Below, in pieces: positions 23,601 to 38,600 of a DNA stretch of 64,000 nucleotides. Made by a program: the position numbers and the translations under genes. The notes below the pieces were generated by a model. That model was not told the origin of the DNA, did no database searches, and saw only the letters and a list, made by a program, of their open reading frames with translations. The stretch comes from Uloborus plumipes (taxonomy: Eukaryota > Arthropoda > Arachnida > Araneae > Uloboridae): the NCBI GenBank assembly GCA_038373865.1, contig JAXGGA010000025.1, positions 62,001 through 126,000 of the forward strand, in the 5' to 3' direction. Every line of letters begins with the position of its first letter. Positions within the stretch are counted from its first letter, which is position 1.

Positions 23601-26600
23601 TTAACCAAGTGATAGAAAAATATAAAAAGATAGGAAATGTCTAATACAAACAGTCCAGGTTGAAAAGAAAAACTACCCCCCTCCCTCACTCCAAAAAAGA
23701 CCCCCCCAAAAATGGTAGAATCTTTAATAATTATAAATTTTAAAACCTATCTTTTTTGACATGCAAGCAGCTAGCCATCTGAAAACAAGTAGAATGACTA
23801 TTGTTCAATTAACAAGTGCAAATTAGAAAGTATAATTTTAAATTTAAATTGAGCTTGGTATGTCTAAAATTGAAGTTAAAAGGTAAAAGTTTTTACACAT
23901 CAGTAACTTTTAAAACAAATGCAGAATATTTTCTCAATGAATTAATTCAACGAAACACAAAATGAATTTCAAATCTATCTTTCTAGTTTCTTTGCTTAAT
24001 TTTAGACTAGAATAAAAGATTTAAAGCTTAAAAATGACTTTATTTTCCTGGTTTACAAAATATGAATAAAAATCGAAGATACTATCATAGTTTACTATAC
24101 CTGCAAATATCCTCCTGTTCTTATCTTTGATGTGGTTGAACCGCTTAATATATTCTTCAGGAGCTTGGAGTGATGCGTACGAATTTGCACTATGCACTGC
24201 TTGATAAGCAACATATAAGAAAAGTGGCTAGAAATATGCATTAATATTTCAAATTAATAAGCATTAATCGTAGTTTATTCAACAGACAACAGTTTAAAAA
24301 CTCTTATTTAGTCATTCATTCACAAAGCACACTTGTCAAACAGATAATATTTATAATAATAAAAAAATGTATCGATGTTCATTAAATATCTTTCATTTTT
24401 TTAAAATTACACTACTTGTTATTGATAGAGCATAATCATCTGTGTACAAAGAAAAATTACAAAAAATAATAAAATGCTTAGTAACACACCATACACAATT
24501 AATTTACTTGCTCTTTCGAATTCCAAATTTGGTAATTCAAATCATTGGATGAATAAAACTAACTACTCTCAAATTTTTTCTCACTCCTTTTGGTAAAATT
24601 GTGTTTTTATTTTTAACTCCATTTAATTAATTACTTTTATTTTAAGTTGTCTTCAATCAATTCAATTTAATTGGAACAGTGATAATTAAAAATAAACAAC
24701 TTTTAAAATTCAAATTTAACAGAATAACTTAAAAGTTATAGATTGATTATAAAATAGAGCACGGTAAATTATTTATAAACTCAAAAAAGTTAAAATGAAG
24801 TGATTCTTAGAGCCATTAATTGATGTAGAAAAATGAGTTTCCTCTGATATATGTTAGAAAGAAAGATTGGGTAAAGTTGTTGATGAATACAAGTAAAAAG
24901 TTTTTGGGATGTTTACAAGCGACCTAATATCAATCAGGATCAAGAGGGTATGTATCCTGTGATTTGGGGCATGGCTAGAAAGGGTTCCTACATAGGTAAC
25001 GGGGAATTTGAAATTCTCAGGTATTGATTGGGATACTCTTTGCCTTAGCAATGGCAGAGAAGAGGTTTATTTGAAAATCATTTGTGAATTGCTTCTTAGA
25101 TAAGTTACCCAAAGTATTACTTATGATGCAGTTTTAGATACTTTTTTTCTTTTTTTTGATGACAGAAGTTCTATCAGGGGTTGAGTAAAGGGTATAATAT
25201 TGCAGATAGTGATCAAAACTACTAGGTTTTATATTAACCTTCAAGTCAACAATGGCAAAATTTTCAGATTTGTATCCAACTTTAGGAATTTGAGATTATT
25301 TTTTAATGTGTTCCTTTTTAACTTACACTTAAAAATGTCTGTCACTTCGGGCTCATTTTAATTTCAAGTAGACATTTTATGAAATGAGACAGAAATGCTT
25401 ATTATTTTTTATTTTGGTTTTGATTTTACTCTAGCATTCATTTTTTGCCAAATTTCCAGAACATCCAACTTTTTATTTAAATTAAGTAGTAGAATTGAAG
25501 GGGCAAGTGAATAAAGGTGATATGTGACAATTTTTGAAACTTACTTTTTGCCATGGATGAAGGTGATAAGTCCATCAGTATCATGTCCCCTTAGTCACAG
25601 AAATGGTAGGTAACTAAGAATATGACCCTGTTTTACCCTTTGAGAAAAATCCATAAAAAAAAATAACAAAACCTTTTTTTGAAAGCTTTTTCTAGAAATT
25701 AAAAAAAATGACACATGTCACCTTAATCCACTTGCCCCTTCAATTGTTATTCTTCATTTTAAATAATAATCTTGTTTGCTAAATTTTCTATTTCATTTCA
25801 TTCAGAGATCAATGTAAAGTACTTTTCCACTCACTTTTTAAAATTTTGATCACTTAGACATACTACGGTTATGATACGGCTTAGACTACTATGGTTATGA
25901 TAGACTGCACAGTGTCGGTATTGCTTGTACATAGTACACAAATAACCACATACTCTTCTATTTTTTAAATAAAAAAATAATTCATCAAAGTTTTCCAAAA
26001 TATTAACATACCTTTGATTTTTTATGATGGTTTATGATGTTAACAGCATGATTTGCAAATAAAAATGTTGAATACTTTCCGAAACCATCATTTGTACTAT
26101 TTAAGTTGTGATGGAAATCTAGACCCCACATTTGTCCCTGCATAAAAATATTATAAATGTGAAAACACAGAAGTAAATTCTACAAAAATATCAACATATG
26201 ATATAAAGTATCGATTTTAAATTTAGATTCTCTCTAAGCATACATACCATTTGTTGAGTATGATCGAAGTAATCTTCTTTTCCACCCCAGTATCCATAAT
26301 GCGAATCAAACCCACGGAAGGTAGGTGTGTATTCTTTACGGAAAAATCCAAGATGCCACTGTAAGTAGAAAAAAAAATACAGAAATATTTTAAAATGTAA
26401 AATAAACTATATTATCACTATTCATCACTTTTAAGCATCAAATGGTAAACCCAAATTTAGACAAGTATAACTTATCTTAATTGCCCTTAAAAAGTATATA
26501 AAACATCTGATGAATAGGGAATTTTGCAGATGTTAGCTTTGTTTTGCTTTTGCAGTTAACTAACACAAGAATTTATTTTTCAGTCATTTTCCTTAATTTT

Positions 26601-29600
26601 CTCCTCTTGTTGTTTCATCTAGGCAAAAATATTCCTTATTATGACTCCTTATTTAGCTTTTCAGAGAATAGTTTTTATTGACTTGACGTGTGTTAAAGAA
26701 TTATATAGCTCTCTGTCACATGTCAGTGGAAGATTTAGTATAATGACAATTTTAAGACGAAATGTTAAAACTTGATTTCTTCCTTAATATTTTAATAAAG
26801 AGTGCTGTCTCTGTATTTTTAAAGGACTAATTTCTCAATTAAAACATCAGTAATTTGTATAGAATATCTATAGTCAAAAAAAAGGAAATTGAAAAGTCAA
26901 ACGTTTCATTTGTAATTTAAATAAAAACTTGAAAGCAGAACAGGGACAAACAAAACTTTATGTTTGAATCCCTGGAATTAAAAAATAATGATTTAACTAC
27001 TAAAAACTGAAATTAAATTCATCATTTTACATGGTAGCATTATATGTTGAAATTTTATGTGTAGGAAATTTTTAGTGTTTTCACACGGTGCAAAATATAG
27101 GTAAAGCTTATAGAAAAGAAAGAATCTGCTTCCCACACAGAAATGAATCAGAAAATAAAACATAAAAAGAAGGAAAGAAAAAGCTATGCTAGAAATTATT
27201 CATTACAGCGTGAATAATTTTTGGAAATATTAAATCAAATTTCTATAATTTAAGAAAAATATTTTCTAGTTTATATTTTATCATTCGAATTCCAAGCTTC
27301 ATGGAGTGAATTGAGAATTTCCCCCTGCTAAAAATTGATTTCTTCATGCTCTTGGACAAATTACACTTATTAAAAAGAACATTTTTAGTGTTACTCAATA
27401 CAAATATTATTATAAATATTAAACTTTTGAATTAATAATCTTTCTTTGTACAGGAATATTGCGTATTGCTTTTAACACTAAGAATGAATTGGTTTACATT
27501 AAAAGAGATGTATACAAGATTATGAAAACATAATTCATAAAAACTTACAAAGTTAGCTTTTAGCTTCTAACAAACCGTCTTTAGTGGTTAGTGTATTTTA
27601 AGTAGTTTACTTTTGTTAAAATATCTACTTCATTATATGACAGGTATAATTTTTAAATCATGAAAATATTAAGCTGGTATATTTAAAAATTAAAATTGAA
27701 CTTATCATTTTGTAGTGTAACACTAAAGGCTAGAATTTTCAATGCAGGAAAGTTTCATTCACTTCCAACATAGAGCAACAGACTTTTACTTAAACTAGTT
27801 GGCTTTCATTCATGATTTTAACTCTTACTACGTTTTTCACTTCAGGTACAGATCTGTAATTGCAAAAACTCAAAACAGGCTGTTGCCCACCCACTGGATT
27901 GCCAGAAAAAAAAAATAACATTTTGATTTTATGTTTCATCAACTTGTATCATGGGTATCACCTATCTCCTTCAATAACGATGGTATGCAGCTTTCAAAAT
28001 GTATGAAACACTTCCCATGACTAATACTGCCGTGAGCAGGTAAACGGCAGTATCTGCAAAAATGAGTTTTCGAGATAATTGAAGAAACGCGTTTTGGATT
28101 TCCCACAAAGATCAATAAAACATTGAACTTCGAACATAGGCGATACTATATGTTTATACCGATATATTTTTTGGGTAATCGATTGAATTTTGATTTTGCA
28201 AGCGCATAGAGAGGTAAAGCAGATACTGCCGTTTACCTGCCCTTTTCACTCTAATTGTCATGAGGAATTGACTGGCAGTCGGCAGTAACTGCACAGTATG
28301 CTACTAAATGTCCAGTATTTACATATTCGACAACATGCGGAGTAGATATGTTATTACGAAATATATTATTGCATTGTGAATGATATGTTTTATTTAAAAA
28401 TATACATAAATACCGTGTATCCATTTGATATAGATTTAATATAAACGAACGCGAAATATAATTAAAAAATATAATAAACTGTATTGTATTATGGAAAATA
28501 TGAAGCAAAACTTGATGATTCTTCAGCCATTTTTACTTCCTTTTACTTAGTAAAGGAAGTATTGTGATCACAAAGAAAATTTCACTCAAAATTCGGTCTA
28601 AATTTTGATTTTGCTCACCCCCGAATGAATGTTGAGTAGTTTTTTTGACCTATCAGCACATGCATATGTACCTACTAACATATAAACAGCCGAAATATCC
28701 TTTTCGACCATGCCCCAGCTAATTACGACGAGTTTTCTCGTGACGTCTGTAGGTACGTATGCATATGCTTATGTATGTATGTTTGTTTGTATGTATGTGC
28801 GTATGTATGTATGTCGCATAACTCAAAAACTATATGCCGTAGAAGCTTCTAGTTTGGTATGTAGGCTCTGAGGGTGGTCGTTGTGCACCTCCCCTTGTGG
28901 TTGCATTCGAATGTTCCCAAGGGGGTCTTTTACCCCATTGTGGGGTAAATCAATGTTAATTTCAATGTAGATTGAGTGACATGATTTGGTGCAACCACGT
29001 GGCGATATATCGCCAAACTTTTGGTCGCCAAGTGTTTGCCGCCAAGTTGGCGACAAATTTGGCGAAAAAATGATTTTTTTTTTTTTAATTTGTACTCAAT
29101 TTGGCGCTATTAGGCACATTTTGCAAAAAATTCACCGAATCATGTTAAAATCGGCGATATTTAGAAAATAAATCATTGTAAAACATTATTTTGCATTGAT
29201 TCGTGACAAAGTGGGGGTGTAAATGTTTGAATTGTTATCTTACTCACTCTAATGCACTATTTTAACACTTGAGGCATTTATTATGGAATTTAAACGTAAA
29301 AGGAAGTAGTGTGGCCTGCACACTAGATGTTTTAAAATTACTACAAATCACTTATTGCTTTGTACTCTAAACAAGAAATCACTTTGAGAAAAAGAGCGCT
29401 TGAAATGCTTGTTGTGCTGACGATTTTTTTCATAGTACTATTAAAAATGCAACAGCTAGGGATTAAACTGCAAAAACTATTGTCTGTTAGTATAAAAGCA
29501 ACTGTAATTAAAAGAAAACAAAACAATGTAAATAAAATCATTTCATTGCTGTATTTTTGTTTGTCGTCTGCCAAGTTTGGCTTGTGTATCTTTGAAATCG

Positions 29601-32600
29601 TGAAAAATATTGTCTGCTAGTGGAGAGAAACTTTATTTGAAAGAAAAAAAATCTGGTATGGACCCCACACTACTTCCTTTTACGTGTAATTTTTTTTAGT
29701 TGATGCCTTAAGTGTTAAAATAATGCTTGGAATGAGTAAGATGACAATTCAAACATTTACGTCCCAAATGTACCACGAAACAAAGCAAAAAATGATTTAC
29801 AACAATTCATTTTCTAAATATTGCCGATTTTAGCATCATTCAGTGGATTTTTGCGCAAAATACCGCCAATACGCTAAATTGAACCCAAACTCATAAAATA
29901 ATTTTTTTCGCCAAATTTGTCGCCAATTTGGCGATATGTCACCAAGTTGGCGACAAACACTTGACGACTAAAAGCTTGGCGGTATATCGCCAAGTGGTAA
30001 TGCCAATTTATATCACTTAAGTCTGCTTTGATATTAACACTGATTCACCCCCAAAAGGAATAAAACACCCCCTTGGGAACATTCAAGTGCAACCAATGAC
30101 CTCCCGTGACCTCCCATTAGGGCACCCCTACTTTCACTTAGTTTAAGTACAAAGAAAAACGGTTTTTGCGGCTTGATGCAGTTTTGCACAGCGATTCATA
30201 TTATGTTCATCCTGCTGACATGTAGATACTGCCGTTTACCTGCCCACAGCAACGAAAAATGCAGTTACTGCTAATTACCATTGGTTAAAAAACAGTTTTT
30301 TTTCATCGGAAACCAAAAAAAGATGCTTGTACCATAAAACTAATGTAACATAGATTTCAAAAATGCAAAAAAATGAAAATCGAAAAATTTGCAGTTACTG
30401 CCCTTTACCTGCCCACGGCAGAATACACCCCCCCTCCTCCCATAGAGACTAAAACTCCTTAAAAATTTTAATGGTATAGTTCACTTTTGTGGGTACAAAT
30501 GACTTATTTTACACAGGGTGTTACAGAAATACATTATGTTCAGATACTTCATGAATAAAAATAAAGTTCTTACATTTAAGTTCTTACATTCAAATTATTT
30601 TTATTTATTATTTTTTAGTAAGTATTTGGTATAACACTTTCGTTTATTTCCTGCAAAATAATTCATTGAATTTCCCTACTATACACCTAATTAGGGCCAG
30701 ATTACTAAATAGGCAATGTAGGCACTCACCTATGGGCCCCTGAGTTTTAAAGAGGCCCCGAGAAACCCTGAAGATATCCTTTTTTAACTGTAGATGGCAC
30801 TGAGCTAAACGTTAAGAACATTATTTGATGCAATATGTGAATATAACTCAAGTAAACCTTCATACTTCCATCCAACTTCTTTCTCATCACCAGGGCATAA
30901 TTTCCACTAAAAGAGGTGCAAGACCCCAAAAGTACCCACAACTTATTTTATCGAGTAAATAATATGAATTTCGCCTAAAATATAAATTTCGTACGTGTAG
31001 GGGCTTTACTCCCTATGCAAATTGAGCCTCGCTCACCATTAACACTATTTATACCTGTAACATAATCAATCATTATAATTGGTTATGTATTCCATAATAA
31101 TAATTTTAAATAATTAAAATATATTTGCATAATACACATCAGTTTATCATTCCATATGGTGAAGGGAACCCCTCATTTCAAATGCCTACGGGCCTCCAAA
31201 TCTTAATTCCGGCCCTGCACCTAATTCCAGGTTAATTCGGGTTTTTTTTTTAATCTACACCAACTCTTGATCATCCTAGAAGGACTCTGGTATTTTGTGT
31301 TTGAAAAATGAAAATAAAATCTAAATACCCTTCTTTTTCTAAAGAAAGACACTCTATTGCTCATAAAAAATGTTAATCTTACATCACAATGGTATGTAAA
31401 CACTTCAACTCTCTTTTTTCGTGTAAATATAAAATTATTTATAGATGATCCTGTATCTGAGTTTCTGCAAGTCAACCACCTACTTCTACTTGAATTCTAT
31501 TTCGTTGGAGCAAAAATTAATTTTTTAGTTTGTACTGAGATAGAAAAAAAAAATCTAAATGAAAAGAAAATATTTTTGATGTGCATTATTCTAAATTTCA
31601 AAATAAATTTTGCACCAAACTTCATGAAAAACTGATCAAGCAATCTTGCCCCAAAACACAAAACGTGCAGTTATGATTTTATAGTTAAAATATTATTCCA
31701 TGAATAACATGTATGTAATTGAACAAACCTTTCCGACAGCATGAGTTGCATAACCTAACTTTTTCAAATACTGTGGCAGAAGTGTTTGCTTCAAAGGCAG
31801 ACCCCAATTTTCATTAACAAATATTACATCATGCTGTAACCCTGAAAGGATGTATAATTCACATGTATAACTAAATTCTTACACTTTTCAACTACCAGGG
31901 ATATTAAATACTTAAATTATTCTAATTTTAACCATGTACATGTAATACTGAAATATAAATTTGTGAAATGGAAAAGAGAATAGGTCTATGCTTTTGGAAT
32001 ATACGAATTTAAAACAGAAGAAAAAAAAACATTTCAAAAAGAAATTCTTAGAGATTTTATTGAGCCCATAAAATAAGAATGGACCATGTACTAATTTCAG
32101 GCAAGATAAGTGGTGATCTAGTAGAATATGATCCTTACAGACAATGGCGGATCCAGCTTCTGGTTAAGGAGGGGGTCATTTTCGGAAAGGGGGGGGGGTC
32201 AAAGTGCAATTTTTGTGCAAAAATGGGGGGTTTTGGCAGTTTTTTTTTCGTAAAATAAGTCCCAAAAATGCAATTTTTTGCTATATTTGGTCGGTTAAGG
32301 GGGGGTCATGACCCCCATGACCCCCCTCTGGATCCGCGCCTGCTTACAGAGGATCAGTGGAGTAAATAGCACCTCACGCAGCACAAGGGAGAGGAGGGGC
32401 ATGAAGTTGGAGGGATCCAGGAAAATAATATTACACAGGAAAAATATTTTTTATAGCTTAATACAGGGTGAGACACACTTAACAAATCTTGGGGAGTGGG
32501 GAGAGGGCACCTATGTCTATATTTGCTATTGCAGAAGATCAATTCTGCTTCTCTCTCAGTACTGGTATCACTTCATATTTGTATGCACAAAGATGATCCT

Positions 32601-35600
32601 CTCAGTTTACTGATGTTCAGTGGGGCATGCGAAATATCTATCTCAGAACCAGAACGACGCAAGTCCAAAAATGTCAATTTTCACTTTAATACTGATTTGT
32701 ATGTAGAATCTTTTCCCCCATTGACCTATGAGAGCATAATTCTATAAAACAATTCCATCACAATAAGTTAAAAGAGTGTGAATCCTATCATTTACATGCC
32801 TTCGACAATCGTTGTTGCCCTCTGCTGAAAAGTTATGAAAATGAATTTACGTTAATACGGTTCTGAGGTAGAGTACAAAGTCCTATAAGTTCAAACTCCA
32901 AATCAATATCAGTGGGGGTGGCTGTATCAGAGGGTGATCTGCTCCTGATCTGGAGCTAAAAAGACAGCAATCCTATTCAGGCCCTATTCAACCAGTTAAA
33001 CTATGTAGTGATGATAGGTACATGAAATTTTGGACTGAAGTAATGTTGCATATTATGCAATAATGCAAATGTTGTCTTCACAGCCAGTTTGTCTTACAAT
33101 TTACAAATTTACTAATTTGAATGAAACATTATAAAAAAATATATTAATTATTACACGAGCAATGTACAAAATGCCTAAAAGTCTACTAGGAAAAGTTATC
33201 AAATATTTCTTCAAAGTTGAAAAAATTGTTTCAAATATTTGAAAGGAAATAATATATTAGCACACATAGCTGTAGGAAAAACTAACCTTGCCAACAGAAT
33301 GAGTGCTATAACCCAGTTTCTTAAACCACTGAGGCATTAATATTTTGCTTAATGACAAACCAAAAGGATGACTTTGCGAAATTACACCATGTTGTAAGCC
33401 TAAAAGCACATTAGTAATAAATGATTGCTCATAAGCATATAATATTTTATGAAATACAAAAAAATGCATGTTAGGTTTTAACAAAGTTTTACTTTTAGCA
33501 GTTATTTTTTTAAAATCTCTTACAGTGATCCCAATAGTTTTAGTGTTTGGGAGCAAAAAAATTTCCACTTAAGAGCAGTCAAATGTGCTTTTGGAGCAGT
33601 TCCGTACATATCAATTAATGATCCCAGTATAAATCAATAGCTGCACAAGATTTCAGCAATTTATAATTAATGTTAGGAAGAATCTCACTGGAAATTACTT
33701 CTCAAATTTTTACTTCAGTATACATGCAATTATACTTAAACAAATTATTCAAAACTCATGAACATGTCTCATTGTTTCTAAATTCCATTCTAAAAACAGA
33801 ATTTTTTTTCTGCTTCACAAACTTTTTAGCGTCATAAATGCTCAAGTCAAAAAAACTACTCATTTAAAGGTTAAATACGCAGCTAATTGCATAAGAGCAA
33901 AAAAGTTTTGTTTTGATCATCCTTTTCCTAAGCTTATGCGCCAATTGAAAAATAAGTCTTTAAAAAATAAATCTTTAAAAAAAAAAAAAAACACTAAAAC
34001 TACACAAAACTTTTATTAAATAAATGTAAATTAAATGCAAATTTTGCAAAGGTTTTCAGACCAAAGTTCCAAAAAAATTGAATTTTTAATTTGGATGAAA
34101 AATAATACAAACAAGTATGAGTTATAGCCTTGCAGGCCACTGAGAAATTATCTAAAAGCTGAAGTTTCAATTCCTGTAAAGGATACAAAAAGATTGCACT
34201 CACACACACAGACGTTATTTTCCAACGATTTTAAGAGTTTAAAACATCAAGACTAAAACAGAAATAAAATATAGACATTTAAACCTAAGATTTTGGTAAT
34301 AAATTAGTAATAAAAAGGCGATTTTGACAACGAAAGCGTTTTGGCGCAGATTGGGAGCAAAGTAAGCAAAAAAATACATTTTGGGACAATTGGGAGCATG
34401 TGGTATTCAGGGCTGTACATCGGCGTAATTGAAACAGCTTTGGGATCACTGCTCTTATAAAATTCAGACTACAAAGAGTGTTTACAAAAAGACATAATTG
34501 AGCAGATAATGTATAAATATTTTAACATATATACAAACAAGGATTGAATAACATAATATGAAAGCTAAATTTTAGAAAACAATGTAATAACTTGATAACT
34601 GTTCAGTTTTGCTTTTTTTTTTCACCTGAAACATAAAAGAAGAAAAAAAACTCATACCTCAAAAAAAAAAAAAAAAAAAAAAACGTTTCACTTACAAAGT
34701 TAGGAATCCCCCTGCAGGGGGCGCTTGTGATCACACTCATAGGATCACTCTGTATCATACAATGAAGATATAATAATGAATTAAAAATATATGTATTTGT
34801 TTTGTTGTGTTTAAACTATGTGTGTATTTTCATAGAAATATTACTAATGTTCCTAGAGAAATTTCTTTGAAAAATTGAATTACCGAATTTTCAGCTTATG
34901 TTCTGAACCAATAATATATACTGCATTGTGATGCAGTAAATCCCAGATTGTCCAAAGAAAAGGGTGGTATGGTAACTGCGGATAAGTGAATTACATGGAT
35001 GATTCGCACAAAGTAGGTAAAAATCAATAATAGTGCATGTAATAACGTAAAAAATTCAATAGCACTAGCATACATTTGATCTATGGATAAATTCAGTAAG
35101 TGTGTAAAAAAAAAGCTATATAAAAAGTAAAAAGGATTGCTCACTATTGCAAAGGGGTTACACACACACACGAGCAAATCATGCAAACTGATCAAGTTAG
35201 GTTTCAGCAAAACCATCTCTCTTTTTTTTTTTTTTTCTTTTTTTGTTTTTGACTAAATCTGTTCTAGTCACTTGTTTATGTCCTTACTTAGTGTTGATTT
35301 TAAAATCAGTAAATGATATAAACCTAAATCAGAAAGTAGTGTATGTCGAAAACTCAGATTTAAACTAATAGTGTACTTACATATAGATCACGTCCCTCCA
35401 AACTTTTTGTCCAAAGGGCATGTTTGAGAATTTCTCTAGACTAGCGGGCCAATACTTCATACACAGATAGCTCCTTCTACGCATTGCAGTTCAGAATCAC
35501 ATGTATATTTTCTCATTAGAACTAATTAAACTACATAAAATCTAATCTTAAAAAAGCTATCTCTGCCATTCCTAGAATTTAAAACAATTTTCAAATTTTA

Positions 35601-38600
35601 CATCAAATTTTCAGTTCTTATCCACCAGAAACCTGACTAAACAACATTGGAAGTAAAACGATTTTTTTTTCTTAGCAACAAACTAACATTCATTAATCAA
35701 AGCGTTAAAATGTTATAGAAAATTATTGAAAAACATTGATTACAAATTGACTTACTGTATATACTCACATATAAGTCAAGAAATTTAGTCCAAAAAATGA
35801 AGTTAAAAGTTAGGGGGTCAACTTGTACGCGGGGCAGAATTTCCGAAAATTTTTCCTGAACAACTCTTAGAAAAAAAACTCAAAAACAAGAAGATTTTTC
35901 AGATTCAGAACTATTTTAAACAGACGCTAAAGAAGTAAATATTCATACATTCTACTGCATTTTTGCATGGTTTGATTGTGAAATAAGGAATAAATAATTA
36001 CAATAAACGACCGAAGGTGAGAAAAGTGCAGGAATTACCGTATTCGCAAATTTTCCAATTGATGGTGTTTATCTTTTTGAAACAGAATGTAATACGGCAA
36101 CATCACAAAATTTTATTGCTAATAATGCAAAATAAAAACAACAGATAGCAAAAATTGTAACCGCAAATCGAACCCTTACTAAAACCGTGATTGTAAAATT
36201 GAACAAGTTTTGGGAAAAAGAATAACAATCGTACTATTTTTAACACAAAATGTTAAGTGCATTTCATTTTCCTTCTTTTCAAAAAGGTTTAAATACAAAA
36301 ATCGCGGCTAAACATTCCCGATCCTTTTAGAAAGTGTGGTCTCGATTTTATACGTGGGTATTCAATTTTTCCCGATTTTCCTTCAAAAAGTAGGGGGGTC
36401 GACTTATATGTGAGATCAACCTATATGTGAGTATATACAGCATTTCAATTGTTACTATTTCCATAAATTAAAAAAATTTTCTACTCAATCATCATTAGGT
36501 ATTATTAATGAAAAACGTCCATTCATTTAATGTTGAAAACACTTTGTATTGCCTTATTAAACCTCGTAGTGATAAGGAATATTTTCTGCTACATTATTTC
36601 TTTACTCAGAGCCAATGAGAGGTCATGTCAGCCTAGTCAAAAACTACGGGGTCTGGTTCTGAATTAGACTAGTGCAAATTTTACAAGTTTTATGACGAGA
36701 GAGGGGTCCAGCACTGAACTAAAAAAGGTCCCAACTTGGCTATCTTACAATTATTCAATTTCAAACCTTATTAAAGAAAAAAACAATAACTTTAATCAAA
36801 ATAAAAAGAAAAATAAAGACTTAGTTTATGGAAGCTTTAAAGTTAGTTATAGCACATGGATCATTTTCTGAAAAGATAATTAATAATTAAAATAATCAAC
36901 AAAGACTCAAGTACCTGTATGTATAGGATATAATCCTGTCATTAAAGATCCTCTTGAAGGAGAACATACAGGGCATACATAATAATTATTTAATATAATT
37001 CCACTGTGAGCAAGAGAATCAAGATTCGGTGTAGGAATCTGAGGGGATCCATGAAAGCTGAGGTCATTCCATCCCTAAAATTAGATTATAATACAAACGT
37101 AGTATAGAGATGCATACAATTTTTGTTAAAAGACGTAAAACTTTTTTCTAAAATAAGTTTTACTCAACTATATGTTCTAAATGAAAGATGTTTAAAAATG
37201 ATTCACACTAAAATGTGAATAAAATGGGGGAGGGGGGGACAGCAGTAGCAAAACAATAGTTTAACCAAACTATGCCTTAAAATTACAGTACAATGAATAC
37301 TCTACCCATTTGATAAATGTTCGACTTTGGATCAACAAGATAAAAGTTAAAGTTATCAAAGATGTAGATTTGTTTTGCAAATTACTGCAATAAACAATTC
37401 TAAGCACAATGATATGTTGTAAAATTCAAATAAAATGTTACTAAAGTTAATTCATTTTATACATAATATTAAATTAATGAAAATGGAATCATTGACTTAG
37501 GTTCATTCCCCGCTAAGCATTTAATTCAAAAGCTGAGTACCACAGCGCAGCATCACAGTATTAGTTCGCCTTAAGTAACTTGATTTTGAAAATTGAAATT
37601 TTGTTTCTTTTTTAATGAAATGCTATCAGAAAAGTATCCAAAACTTTGCAATATTTTTAATGCTGTTTGATTTCAGTAAGTAATACTTTAGCAAATGATA
37701 ACTAGGAATTTGAACTGTGCAATCAAACTAACAGGAATGTCCAAAATATTAGACATTAATATAACCAGTGAGATACAACTAGAGAATATAACCACAAGGT
37801 TCCTACTGAGAGACATCACCGTAGAGGTCCCGCTGCGGGATTTAGTAGAAGAAATTGAAGAATCGAACACTATTAAAATAGCTGAGGTAAGATGCTTCAT
37901 GACACACGGTAGCCAGGGGACAGTGCCGACAGAAACCATACTTGTTACTATATTCGGGAAGAACATTCCCAGAGACATTGAGTGTTGGCTTTCAAGACAG
38001 AAAGTCGCTACCTTCTATGATAGACCAAGACAATGCGGAAAATGCAGAGCATTTAATCACACCATGAAAAATTGCGAGGAGGAATTCAAATGCATAAATT
38101 GCGCAACACACCACCAAGAAGAAGTTTGCTCAAACCCTCCCCGCTGTGCGAACTGTGGTGAGGAACACCCCGCCAACTACAATAGATGTCCATCCAGAAT
38201 TAAGGAAGAAGAAATGCTAAAATTTAAGACGCATTAACATACGCTGAAGCAAGGAGGCAGTTCAGTGAAAAAGACTCCAACAGCTATGCGTCAATCACCA
38301 AATTGGCAGCGCCAAACTCAATCACCAGAGAAGAACTAAATTTAGCTATTCAGCAAGTTGTCCCCATATGCGAAAAGAAGATTGCAGAAGCACATCAGAA
38401 TACGTTAGAGATGATGCAGAAAATGTTCGAGAGCTCTCTCAAGTCTATGCACAAAAGTTCACTAGAAAGTGTTTCTAATACAATACATAATTCGATGGAG
38501 AATTTCGGAAAGAGATTTGATGACAACGTCATCAAATCTCTCCCCCCCCCCCCCCGAAAAAAAGCTAAGTCCAATTGGACTGATCGGGGGAAGCCCCCCC

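Larger units (their letters stand above)
28027..30421. mobile_element. Composite inverted-repeat element
   Basis: Ends CTGCCGTGAGCAGGTAAACG (left) and CTGCCGTGGGCAGGTAAAGG (right, reverse complement), each followed by GCAGTAxCTGC. Internal copies of CCGTTTACCTGCCC lie near 28228 and 30231. The middle is occupied by other repeats (28537-30110). A possible 4-bp AATA duplication flanks it. No coding sequence. Lies in the sulfatase intron between exons 5 and 4B. Confidence 0.6.
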
